Assembly (NCBI RefSeq): GCF_014192225.1
Contig: NZ_JACHXS010000004.1
Location: 362,037-426,036, forward strand
Length of the DNA stretch: 64,000 nt
Source: Pseudoduganella umbonata
GTDB lineage: Bacteria; Pseudomonadota; Gammaproteobacteria; Burkholderiales; Burkholderiaceae_D
Reading direction: 5' to 3'
Shown here: positions 8,851-17,312 of the stretch, piece by piece
Layout: each line of letters begins with the position of its first letter
Numbering within the stretch: the stretch's first letter is position 1
Notes under the pieces: generated by a model
Seen by the model: only the letters and a program-made list of their open reading frames with translations
Databases searched by the model: none
What the model was told of the DNA's origin: nothing
Translations under genes and position numbers: made by a program

Positions 8851-11201
8851 GATTTTCCTTGTTGTGCGGCGTTGAAATTGGCGGCGGGCGGTGGCGCCGC
8901 GCGCCGGCGATAGTCGATCGTCACCTTGCCCAGCGTGCCCGTGAAGCGGAACGGCACCTTGTAGCGTTCGCTGACGGGGGTGTGCGGGTCCTGGCCCAGG
9001 TCGAAACTCTCGCCGAACGGCAGGTAGGCGAAGCCGTTACGCACCGGCACCGCGCCCTCCCCCAGCAGTTCGCCATCCTGGTAGAGCCTTACCTGCGCGC
9101 CGCCGCTGGCGGCGGGATCGAACTCGACGGTCACCTGCGACTTGCCGCGCCTCAGCACCCGGTTCGACGACACCAGCGCCGGCTGGGCGCCGTTGGTCTG
9201 CGCGTAGTGCAGCCTGCCGTCCTGCACGAAGATGCTGGAACCGCCGAAACGGCCGCCGCTCGATACCAGCACGCCCTCTGCGCCCTGCTCCGGAAGCTCC
9301 ACGGGGACGGTGAGCCGGTAGTAAGGCCCGTTGATCGGCGGCGCCGTCTGAGCATTGATGCGGCCAACGTCCGGCGCCAGTTCGACGACCTGCTGCCCGC
9401 GCCAGTAGCTGCGGTTGCGGGCGTATTCCTGGTACAGCGTATCCTTCAGCGGGAACACGTTGTACTTCTTCGCTTCGCGCTCGAACAGGGCCTGCAGCTC
9501 CTTCAGCTTGTCCGGATGGCGGGCGGCCAGGTCGCGCGCTTCGGTCGGGTCTTCGGCCAGGTTGTACAGTTCCCACACGTCGCTCTCGAACGGCGTGCCG
9601 GCCTTGTGCAGCGTGGCCGCCTTCCAGCCGTCGTGGTAGATCGCGCGGCTGCCGTTGATCTCGTAATACTGCGTAACGTGCCGTGACGGCGCCTTCGCAT
9701 CGGCGACCGAATAGGCCAGGCTGGTGCCTTCGAAACCTTCCTGCCGCACGCCGCCAATGCGTTCCGGAGCCGGCTGGCGCGCCAGTTCCAGCGTGGTCGG
9801 CAGCATGTCGATCACGTGCGCATACTGGCCGCGGATGCCTCCCTTGTCGCGGATCCCGGCCGGATACGACAGGATCATCGGGTTGCGCGTGCCCCCTTCC
9901 GAGTTGGCATCCTGCTTCCAGCGCTTGAACGGCACGTTGGTCGCCTGGGCCCAGCCCAGCGGGTAGTTCGGCTTCGAGTATTCGCCGCCGATCCGGTCGA
10001 TGGCGGACAGCGCGCGGGATATGCCCGCCTCCGGGTTCAGCACCACGCCCAGCCCGTTCAGGGAGCCGTGCCCGGAACCTTCCTTGCTGGCGCCGTTATC
10101 GCCGATCATCACGGCGATGATGGTGTCGTCGAACTGGCCCGTCTCCTTCAGGTGCGCGACCAGACGGCCGATCTCCGCGTCCGTGTAGCTGAGGAAGCCG
10201 GCGAATGTTTCGAAGTAGCGTGCGTACAGCCGCTTCTCGTCGGCGCTCAACCCGTCCCATGCCTTGACGGACGCATCGCGCGGCGGCAGCACGGCATCGC
10301 GCGGCACCACGCCGAGCCGTTGCTGGTTGGCGAACACCTGCTCGCGGTAACGGTCCCAGCCCGCGTCGAAGCGGCCCTTGTACTTGTCGATCCATTGCTG
10401 CGCCACCTGGTGCGGCGAATGCATGGCGCCCGGCGCGAAATACAGGAAAAACGGACGCGCGGGATCGTCGATCCTGTGCCGGTCGATGTAATGGATCGCC
10501 TTGTCCGTCAGCAGTTCGTTCAGGTGCCGGCCCCGTGGCTCGTCGTCGACCGGCCGGGTGCCCTCGACCAGGTTCGGATGCCACTGGTCCGTGCTGCCGT
10601 ACAGGAAGCCGTAGTACTGGCCGAAGCCCTTGCCGGTGGGCCAGCGCTCGAACGGACCGGACGGCCCCGCCTCTTCCACCGGCGTGAGGTGCCACTTGCC
10701 GACCGCAAAGGTGCCATAGCCGTTCGCGCGCAGGATCTCGGCCGCGGTGCCCTTGCTGGCCGGGATGCGGGCGGTATAGCCGGGCCGCTCGGTGGCGGTT
10801 TCGGGGAACAGGCCCATCTCCACGCTGTGGTGGTTGCGCCCTGTCAGCAGCGCGGCACGGGTGGGCGAGCTGATCGCGGTGGTGTGGAAATTCGTGTAGC
10901 GCAGGCCCTGCGCGGCCAGCGCGTCCAGGTTGGGCGTCTCGACCAGGCCGCCGAACGCGGAAGCGGCGCCATAGCCCACGTCGTCGAGCAGGATCCAGAT
11001 GACGTTCGGCGCGGCCTTGCCGGCCGCATTCGCCCCCGTGCCGGCGAGTGGCTGGGCCGGCTCAGGGCGCGGCGTGGCGGCATCGGCCAGCGGCGCCAGG
11101 ACCGTGGCCAGCGCGCCGGCCGCCAGCAGGCCATGGCGGGCGCTTAAGCTCATACCCGTGCTCATGCCTGTGCCCATGCCTGTGTTCTCGTCTTTACTCA
11201 T
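8847..11201 (-). CDS. Serine-type arylsulfatase (second copy)
   Basis: This is a 784-residue paralogue of the downstream sulfatase, nearly identical over long stretches and with the same domain order. The formylglycine precursor is Ser111 in SSPTR; metal-binding Asp residues are in LLDDVGYG. The N-terminus differs: it carries a short repeat of the type TGMGTGMSTGM, encoded by 12-bp units, before the shared SARHGLLAAGALAT signal segment. Several in-frame ATGs therefore exist and the true start may be internal; 11201 was kept because a weak GGA precedes it. The differences between copies cluster in the N-terminus and the C-terminal extension. The TonB receptor gene ends 22 bp upstream, so this belongs to the same transcript. 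Confidence 0.92.
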   Translation of the reverse strand: MSKDENTGMGTGMSTGMSLSARHGLLAAGALATVLAPLADAATPRPEPAQPLAGTGANAAGKAAPNVIWILLDDVGYGAASAFGGLVETPNLDALAAQGLRYTNFHTTAISSPTRAALLTGRNHHSVEMGLFPETATERPGYTARIPASKGTAAEILRANGYGTFAVGKWHLTPVEEAGPSGPFERWPTGKGFGQYYGFLYGSTDQWHPNLVEGTRPVDDEPRGRHLNELLTDKAIHYIDRHRIDDPARPFFLYFAPGAMHSPHQVAQQWIDKYKGRFDAGWDRYREQVFANQQRLGVVPRDAVLPPRDASVKAWDGLSADEKRLYARYFETFAGFLSYTDAEIGRLVAHLKETGQFDDTIIAVMIGDNGASKEGSGHGSLNGLGVVLNPEAGISRALSAIDRIGGEYSKPNYPLGWAQATNVPFKRWKQDANSEGGTRNPMILSYPAGIRDKGGIRGQYAHVIDMLPTTLELARQPAPERIGGVRQEGFEGTSLAYSVADAKAPSRHVTQYYEINGSRAIYHDGWKAATLHKAGTPFESDVWELYNLAEDPTEARDLAARHPDKLKELQALFEREAKKYNVFPLKDTLYQEYARNRSYWRGQQVVELAPDVGRINAQTAPPINGPYYRLTVPVELPEQGAEGVLVSSGGRFGGSSIFVQDGRLHYAQTNGAQPALVSSNRVLRRGKSQVTVEFDPAASGGAQVRLYQDGELLGEGAVPVRNGFAYLPFGESFDLGQDPHTPVSERYKVPFRFTGTLGKVTIDYRRRAAPPPAANFNAAQQGKS

Positions 11202-11223
11202 GTTTTTCCAGTGTCTTAGTCAG

Positions 11224-13680
11224 TCAGAATTCCAGGCGGCCGGTGGCGCCCACGGTGCGCGGCGCGCCTGCCGCGGCGGAGTAACCGCCGCCACCCGTCA
11301 GCTGGCTGGCCTGCGCGGCGAGGAAGTAGCGCCTGTCCAGCGCATTGCGGGCCCACAGCGACACGTCCCACTGCCGGTCGCCCGCGCCGAAGCGCCAGCC
11401 GGTCGCCACGTTCAGCAGCCCGTAGGCGCCGATGCGGGCGAACCTCGAGTTGTCGATATAGCCTTCCGCCCGCGAGCGCCACGCGAAATTGGCAATCAGG
11501 TACTGGCGCACGTCGTCGCCGAGCCGCCATTCGTAGCGCCCGCCGGGATTGAGGATCCACTTCGGCGCGCCGACCACCGGCCGGCCGGCCAGGTCCGCCC
11601 TGGTCGCGCCGGTGGCCGCCAGCTCGGCCGCCGCCGGCGCGTCGGCGAAGCGGGTGTAGTGCGCATCGTTGTACGAACCGGTGAACGTGAGGCTCAGGCC
11701 GCGCGCGGGTCGCGCCTTCACGTCGAATTCCACGCCATCGCTCTGCACGTCGCCGGCATTGGTGAGAATCAGCACCTTCGTCACCGGGCCCTGCACGAAG
11801 GCATTGGTCTGGTAGTCCTGGATGCGCGTGCGGAAGTAGTTGACGTTCACCAGCAGGCGGTTGTTCCACCAGCCGCTCTTGACGCCCAGTTCGAGGTTGT
11901 CCGCTTTCTCGGGTTCGATCTTCAGCGACTGCGCCCCCAGCGTGGGCGCCGAACCGACCCCGCTGATGCTGATGCCGCCCGACTTCTCGCCGTGCGACAG
12001 CGTGGCATAGGCCAGCAGCGCCGGCGTGACCTTGTAGCTGGCGGTGGCCAGTCCCGATGGCGCGTTGCCCGACACGTGCAGGTCGCCGGAGTCGTACGCG
12101 CCGCCGATGGCACCGCGCGTGGCGGCAACGACGGCCCGCGCGGCGGCGGGATACGTGGACAGCGCCCGGCCGCCGGCCAGTGCTTCCCGGTAGACCCGCC
12201 CATCCTTGCTTTCATGCGTGCCGCGCAGTCCAACCGTCACATCGAGGCGGTCGTTCACGTGCCAGTTGCCCTGCCCGAACAGCGCGTAGCTGTCGGTGGT
12301 GCCCTGGCCGTGCGACCTGCCGAAGGTGTTGTCGACGATGCCCAGGCCGGCGGTATTGTTCAGCACCAGGATGTCCGCCTTCGGCCCCATCGCGGTGGTG
12401 AAATCGTCGCCGATGTTCTGGTGGTAGTAATAGGCACCCAGCACATAGTCGAACCTGCCGCCGGAGGGCGACGCCAGCCTGAGCTCCTGCGAGAACTGCC
12501 GGTGCTTCACGCTGAAGCCGCCGTCGGTCAGGCCGGGCGCGGGGGTCAGGTCGTTGTCGTTACGGGGCCGGAACGTCCAGAAGCGCGATGCGGTGACCGA
12601 CGTGACCTGGAAGCCGCTGGCCAGGCGCCAGTTCGCTTCGGCCGACACGCCGCCCAGGTAGGCGGTCATGCGCTGCGCGCTGTCGAAGTCCACCTGGTGG
12701 CTGCGCGGATCGGTGTCGATCGGCCGGCTGCCCGCGGGCAGGCCCAGGGCGGCGGCCGCGGCGGCCTGCCAGTCCAGCTTGCCCGGTGCGGCGGGGCCGA
12801 AGCCGTAGGGAACCAGCGTGCCCTGCGTATCGTCTTCGCGATGGTAGTCGGCGATGAGCCGCAGGTCGAACGACGCGTCCGGCCGGTACAGCAGCTGGCC
12901 GCGGATGCCCTCGCGGTCCACGCTGTTGTAGCGCCGGCCGTCATGGCGGTTGCGCAGCCAGCCGTCGTCGTGCGTCTTCGACACCGACAGCCGTCCGGCC
13001 AGCGTCGTGCTCAATGGCCCGGACAGCGACGCCAGCGCCTGGTAATAGCCGCGCTGGCCGCCGGACAGCTCGATACTGTGCTCCGGCGCGAACGTCGGCT
13101 TCCTCGTGGTGAGATTGAGCACGCCGGCCGTGGTGTTCTTGCCGAACAGCGTGCCCTGCGGGCCGCGCAGCAGCTCCACCTGTTCCAGGTCGACGAGGTC
13201 GATCGCCAGCATGCCGGGGCGGCCCTGGTAGACGTTGTCGACGACCAGGCCCACGCTGCCTTCCAGGCCTTCGTTGGCGGGATTGCTGCCGATGCCGCGC
13301 ACCGCCACGCTGGACACGCGCGGCTGCGAGAACGCCGCATTGGTACTGGGCAGCGCCTGCTGCAGGTCCTGCACCTGCGAGATCAGGCTGGCCTTCAGGT
13401 CGTCGCCGCGCACGACGGACATCGGCGCCGGCACTTCCTGCGCGCGTTCGGTGCGGCGCCGCGCGGTGACGGTCACTTCCACCATCGGCGGCTCGCCTTC
13501 CGCCCGCGGCGGGGCATCCGCAGGAGCATCGGCAAGGGTATTGGCAGGTGCGTCGGCAGGTGCGTCGGCAGGAGCGTCGGCCGGCGCGGGCACCGGCTCT
13601 TCCGCCCCGAACGCGGGGCCGAACGCGGACATCAGCGCCAGGACCAGGGCACTCCTGGCCAGACGGGTGTTGCGGGTCAT
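11224..13680 (-). CDS. TonB-dependent outer-membrane receptor of the sulfatase operon
   Basis: The 818-residue product has a signal peptide (ALVLALMSAFGPAFG), an Ala/Pro/Asp-rich linker with repeated DAPA units, a plug domain (MVEVTVTARRRTERAQEVPAPMS, GPQGTLFGKNT) and a C-terminal barrel ending in a short strand with terminal Phe (GATGRLEF). It should import a siderophore-sized or aromatic ligand with energy from TonB-ExbBD. The context suggests a sulfated compound or its desulfated product. The ATG at 13680 was chosen because GAAGG lies 5 bp upstream at 13686-13690; a TTG at 13692 is in frame but falls inside the palindrome. It is the first gene of the four-gene operon. Confidence 0.9.
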   Translation of the reverse strand: MTRNTRLARSALVLALMSAFGPAFGAEEPVPAPADAPADAPADAPANTLADAPADAPPRAEGEPPMVEVTVTARRRTERAQEVPAPMSVVRGDDLKASLISQVQDLQQALPSTNAAFSQPRVSSVAVRGIGSNPANEGLEGSVGLVVDNVYQGRPGMLAIDLVDLEQVELLRGPQGTLFGKNTTAGVLNLTTRKPTFAPEHSIELSGGQRGYYQALASLSGPLSTTLAGRLSVSKTHDDGWLRNRHDGRRYNSVDREGIRGQLLYRPDASFDLRLIADYHREDDTQGTLVPYGFGPAAPGKLDWQAAAAAALGLPAGSRPIDTDPRSHQVDFDSAQRMTAYLGGVSAEANWRLASGFQVTSVTASRFWTFRPRNDNDLTPAPGLTDGGFSVKHRQFSQELRLASPSGGRFDYVLGAYYYHQNIGDDFTTAMGPKADILVLNNTAGLGIVDNTFGRSHGQGTTDSYALFGQGNWHVNDRLDVTVGLRGTHESKDGRVYREALAGGRALSTYPAAARAVVAATRGAIGGAYDSGDLHVSGNAPSGLATASYKVTPALLAYATLSHGEKSGGISISGVGSAPTLGAQSLKIEPEKADNLELGVKSGWWNNRLLVNVNYFRTRIQDYQTNAFVQGPVTKVLILTNAGDVQSDGVEFDVKARPARGLSLTFTGSYNDAHYTRFADAPAAAELAATGATRADLAGRPVVGAPKWILNPGGRYEWRLGDDVRQYLIANFAWRSRAEGYIDNSRFARIGAYGLLNVATGWRFGAGDRQWDVSLWARNALDRRYFLAAQASQLTGGGGYSAAAGAPRTVGATGRLEF

Positions 13681-13690
13681 GTTAGCCTTC

Positions 13691-13722
13691 AAATTAATGT
13701 AACGGTGCCGTTACATTAATTT
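13691..13722. promoter_or_regulatory. 32-bp perfect palindromic operator, probable TetR site
   Basis: Arms AAATTAATGTAACGG (13691-13705) and CCGTTACATTAATTT (13708-13722) are exact reverse complements around a TG spacer. It lies directly upstream of the receptor's Shine-Dalgarno sequence and 140 bp before the divergent tetR gene. Size and symmetry fit a TetR-dimer operator. On RNA it could also form a hairpin next to the ribosome binding site. Confidence 0.85.
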
Positions 13723-13862
13723 GGCGGTCGGGTGGGCGTAAAGGAATTAAAACGCCATTGCTTATGACGTTTTTGCAAGACTACGTCCTTCCGGGCGGTG
13801 CGCCGCACAAAGGGCGCCGATGATGCGACAATCGCACACCATCGATTCCAGTTGCCTGCCAC

Positions 13863-14510
13863 ATGCCTTCCCCACCCGTTGCCGCCGCCGGGCGTCCCAC
13901 CCGCGATGCCGCCGAACAGCTTCTCGCCAGGATCCACGAGGCGGCCCGCGTCGAGTTCCTCGCCAGGGGCATCGAAGGCGCCAGCATGGAAGGCATCGCG
14001 ACCGCCGCGGGCTGCTCGAAACTGACGCTGTACCGGCGCTTCGGCACCAAGCAGGAACTGTTCAAGGCACTGATAAAAGCGCGCTCGCCCGACTACGGGC
14101 AACGCTTCCACGTCGATGTCACGCAGCATCCCGAACAGGTGCTGTACCGGCTGGGACTGGGCATCGCCGCGTTCTTCTTCAAGCCGGACAACCTGAAACT
14201 CATCCGGCTGGTGGTGGCGGAAATGAGCCGCGTGGAGGGGCTTGCGGAGATGATGAAGGAGGAAGGCGACCGTTTCCGCGAGCCGGTCAGGGCCTGCCTG
14301 GAGGAGCTCAAGCGGCGCGGCCACGGCAAGTTCGACGACCCCACGCTGGCCGCGATCCAGTTCATCAACCTGTGCGTGCTGGGCCACTTCTACCTGATCG
14401 CCGGCTACACGGCGGACCAGGTCTCGCCCGAGCAGCAGGAAAAGCTGGTGCGCGCCGCGGTGACGCTGTTCGTGGCGACGCATTTCCCGGAGGCCGGCAG
14501 CACTTCATGA
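13863..14510 (+). CDS. TetR-family transcriptional regulator
   Basis: The 215-residue product has an N-terminal helix-turn-helix (residues about 20-70; EGASMEGIATAAGCSKLTLYRRFGTKQELF) typical of TetR/AcrR proteins. A helical ligand-binding C-terminal domain follows, of the type seen in AcrR-like regulators (QFINLCVLGHFYLIAGY). It is divergent from the TonB receptor/sulfatase operon and the only regulator in that cluster. The perfect palindrome at 13691-13722 is its likely binding site, so it probably represses the operon and possibly itself until an effector, perhaps the imported sulfate ester or its phenolic product, binds. The effector is not deducible from sequence. Confidence 0.93.
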   Translation: MPSPPVAAAGRPTRDAAEQLLARIHEAARVEFLARGIEGASMEGIATAAGCSKLTLYRRFGTKQELFKALIKARSPDYGQRFHVDVTQHPEQVLYRLGLGIAAFFFKPDNLKLIRLVVAEMSRVEGLAEMMKEEGDRFREPVRACLEELKRRGHGKFDDPTLAAIQFINLCVLGHFYLIAGYTADQVSPEQQEKLVRAAVTLFVATHFPEAGSTS

Positions 14511-14542
14511 GCAATGCCGGCATCGGGACAGTTGCCCGTGCG

Positions 14543-16297
14543 CTACCGGGTGGCGCGGCCGGCGGTGCGCTGGCCTGCCGCCGGCACGCCGGCCAGGTAC
14601 TCGTGGATCTGCGACACCACCTGGGCCCCCTCGCCCACGCCGGCAGCCACCCGCTTCGTCGACCCGGCCCGCACATCGCCGATCGCGAACACGCCGGGCA
14701 CGCTGGTCTCCAGCGCCGAGCGTGGCGCTTCGGCAGGCGCGGTGACCGCGTCGCCGGTGCGGATGAAGCCCTGCGCATCGACCTCCACGCCGCAGTCGCC
14801 CAGCCAGTCCGTGTTCGGCTCGGCGCCGATGAACAGGAATACCCTGCAGACGGCGCACTCCTTCTCGCCGAGCGTGCGGCTGTTACGCCAGCGAACCGCC
14901 TGCAAGCCTTCGTCGTCGCCCTCCAGCGCCACGATCTCGGTGTGCGGGTGCAGTTCGATGTTCGGCGTGGCGCGGATGCGCTCGATCAGGTAGGTGGACA
15001 TGGTGGCTTTCAGGCCGTCGCCGCGCACCAGCATGTGGACCTTGGCGGCATGGGCGGACAGGAACACCGCCGCCTGCCCCGCCGAATTGCCGCCGCCGAC
15101 CAGGATCACTTCGGCGCCGGCACACAGATTGGCCTCGATGCGCGAGGCCCAGTAATAGATGCCGCGGCCTTCGAACTGCTTGATATTGGCCAGTGAAGGC
15201 CGCCTGTAACGGGCACCGCAGGACAGCACGACGGTACGGCCCAGTACCCGCCGGCCGTCATCGAGCTCGATCGCCAGGGGAGAGGCATCGCAAGCCAGCC
15301 GCGCGGCGCTCATCGGAATGGCCACCTCGACGCCGAATTTCATCGCCTGCACGTAGGCGCGGCCGGCCAGCGCGCCGCCCGATATCCCGGTGGGGAAGCC
15401 CAGGTAGTTCTCGATGCGCGCGCTGGCCGCGGCCTGGCCGCCGAATGCGCGCTGCTCCAGCGCCAGCACGGACAGGCCCTCGGAGGCCGCATACACGGCG
15501 GTCGCCAGCCCGGCGGGCCCGGCACCGACCACGATCACGTCCCACACCTTGTCCGCCGGGAGCTCCGGCAGCATGCCCAGGCAGCGGCCCATGTCGGCAA
15601 ACGTCGGATTCTTCTTCACGCTGCCGTCCGGGCAGACCACCAGCGGCCATTCGTCGGCAGTGGGCTGGTAATGCTCGCACAGCGCCCTGGCGTTATCGTC
15701 CTCGCCCGGTTCCAGGACCGTGTGCGGGTGGCCGTTCGCCGTCAGGAAGCTTTGCAGGTGGAACACGTTCGGGTGGCCGGGCGGTCCGACCAGCACCGGG
15801 CCGCCGGAACCGGATTCGATCAGGTTTACGCGGCGCAGGATCAGCGCGCGCACGATGCGCTCGCCCAGCTCCGCCTCCGCGATCACCATGGCGCGCAACT
15901 GCTCGGCGGGAATGACGAGCGCTTCCACCGTGCCGGCAGCCGTCACGTTGACCAGCGACGGCCGGCCCGCCAGCTGCGACACCTCCGCCGTGAACTCGCC
16001 CGGGCCGTGTTCGACGACGAGGGCCGAGTTGCCCAGCCCGTCGTAGCGGTACACCGCCATGCGGCCGGACAGCACCAGCACCATGCCGAACGGCGTGAAG
16101 CCCGCCTCCAGGATGCGCACGCCGTCGGCATAGGTGCGTACGGTACCGAAGCGCATCAGGCGCTTCACTTCATGCTCGGCCAGCACCGGGAAGATCTGGT
16201 GCCGGCGCTGTTCGATCGAGGCCGCGATGGCCGGCACCTGCTCGTCGCGGCTTGCTTCGGGGTCGAATTGCGGGGAATGGGTCTGCGGGTTCGCCAT
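14543..16297 (-). CDS. Cyclic-nucleotide-binding domain fused to thioredoxin-reductase-like flavoprotein
   Basis: The 584-residue protein has an N-terminal cNMP-binding fold (residues about 35-160; ILEAGFTPFGMVLVLSGRM, GEFTAEVSQLAGRPS). A short thioredoxin-like linker (about 170-235) follows, then a class II pyridine nucleotide-disulfide reductase module. FAD motif VVGAGPAGLATA, NAD(P)H motif VILVGGGNSAGQAA and the late FAD motif PGVFAIGDVRAG are intact. The redox CxxC of true thioredoxin reductases is absent: the expected position reads around SCGARYRRP without a second cysteine. This combination is known as a family of FAD-dependent oxidoreductases with a CAP-like sensor. The substrate is unknown; a cNMP- or redox-controlled oxidoreductase is inferred. 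It is convergent with tetR and is a single-gene unit. Confidence 0.88.
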   Translation of the reverse strand: MANPQTHSPQFDPEASRDEQVPAIAASIEQRRHQIFPVLAEHEVKRLMRFGTVRTYADGVRILEAGFTPFGMVLVLSGRMAVYRYDGLGNSALVVEHGPGEFTAEVSQLAGRPSLVNVTAAGTVEALVIPAEQLRAMVIAEAELGERIVRALILRRVNLIESGSGGPVLVGPPGHPNVFHLQSFLTANGHPHTVLEPGEDDNARALCEHYQPTADEWPLVVCPDGSVKKNPTFADMGRCLGMLPELPADKVWDVIVVGAGPAGLATAVYAASEGLSVLALEQRAFGGQAAASARIENYLGFPTGISGGALAGRAYVQAMKFGVEVAIPMSAARLACDASPLAIELDDGRRVLGRTVVLSCGARYRRPSLANIKQFEGRGIYYWASRIEANLCAGAEVILVGGGNSAGQAAVFLSAHAAKVHMLVRGDGLKATMSTYLIERIRATPNIELHPHTEIVALEGDDEGLQAVRWRNSRTLGEKECAVCRVFLFIGAEPNTDWLGDCGVEVDAQGFIRTGDAVTAPAEAPRSALETSVPGVFAIGDVRAGSTKRVAAGVGEGAQVVSQIHEYLAGVPAAGQRTAGRATR

Positions 16298-16442
16298 GTT
16301 GGATCGCTATGTGGACTGAGGGTGGGCCGAGTGCGGGCTGGAACAATGGCAGTGTAGCGGAAGGCCGGCTGCTCTTCAGCACAGCCGGACGCTCCCGGAC
16401 ACTCCCTGGCACTTCCAGACCCTCCCCCCTCGCGGCCCTCCG

Positions 16443-17180
16443 TCAATACGGGCTGGCCGTCGGCCGCACGATGATCTCGCTGACATCCACGTCGGCCGGC
16501 TGCTCGATCGCGAAGTGGATGGTGCGGGCGATCGCGTCCGGCTTGATGGCGATCTTGCGGAAGCCGCGCATTTCCTCGCGGCCGCCCGGGTCGGAGATCG
16601 ACTCGGCCAGTTCCGATTCGACCACGCCGGGCGAGACGACGGTGACGCGGATGTCGCCGCCCACTTCCTGGCGCAGCCCTTCCGAAATCGCCGCGACGGC
16701 GAACTTGGTGGCGCAATACACGGCGGCGGTCGGGCTGACGGTATAGGCGCCGATCGAGGCCAGGTTGATGATCTGCCCGCTCTTCTGCCGCTGCATCACG
16801 GGCAGCGTGGCGGCAATGCCGTGCAATACGCCGCGCACGTTCACGTCGATCATGCGATTCCACTCGTCGATCTTCAGGGCTTCCAGTTTCGACAGCGGCA
16901 TCACGCCGGCATTGTTGACGATGACGTCCACGCGGCCATGCAGGCCGAGGGCGAAATCGACGAATTCCCGCATGCTCTCCAGGCTGGTCACGTCGAGCCT
17001 GCGCACCGCCGCCGACCCGCCTTCGGCCGTGATGCGGGCGGCCAGTTCCTCGAGGCGTTCGGTGCGGCGCGCGCCCAGGATCACGTGCATGCCGCGCGCG
17101 GCGAGATGGGTGGCGGTGGCTTCGCCGATGCCGCTGCTGGCACCGGTGATCAGGACGACTTTCCGTTCTGCTGCGTTCAT
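16443..17180 (-). CDS. Short-chain dehydrogenase/reductase (SDR)
   Basis: The 245-residue classical SDR has the cofactor motif TGASSGIG near the N-terminus, NNAGV in the middle and the catalytic YxxxK as VYCATKFA, with the upstream Ser in NLASIGAY. The basic residues after the first strand (GARRTERL) suggest NADP(H). The ATG at 17180 is preceded by GGAGA; a longer frame from 17228 lacks family similarity. It is divergently transcribed from an AraC-family gene 132 bp away, a common pairing in which the regulator activates the reductase. The substrate is not deducible; the family covers oxidation or reduction of small alcohols and carbonyls. Confidence 0.92.
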   Translation of the reverse strand: MNAAERKVVLITGASSGIGEATATHLAARGMHVILGARRTERLEELAARITAEGGSAAVRRLDVTSLESMREFVDFALGLHGRVDVIVNNAGVMPLSKLEALKIDEWNRMIDVNVRGVLHGIAATLPVMQRQKSGQIINLASIGAYTVSPTAAVYCATKFAVAAISEGLRQEVGGDIRVTVVSPGVVESELAESISDPGGREEMRGFRKIAIKPDAIARTIHFAIEQPADVDVSEIIVRPTASPY

Positions 17181-17312
17181 GGTGTTCTCCGTGACTGGTT
17201 GCGATGGAGGCAGTATCGTCGTTCGCACACGGCCGGAAAATATCCATTAATATTTGCCGGTTGCCTGATTCTCCAATCCCGTTCCGTCCCTGGATGCACC
17301 GTGACTCCACCC

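Noticed and set aside
5294..14510. Horizontal transfer of the sulfatase cluster
   Set aside because: Composition looks like the surroundings, and no transposase, integrase or direct repeat at the borders was seen.
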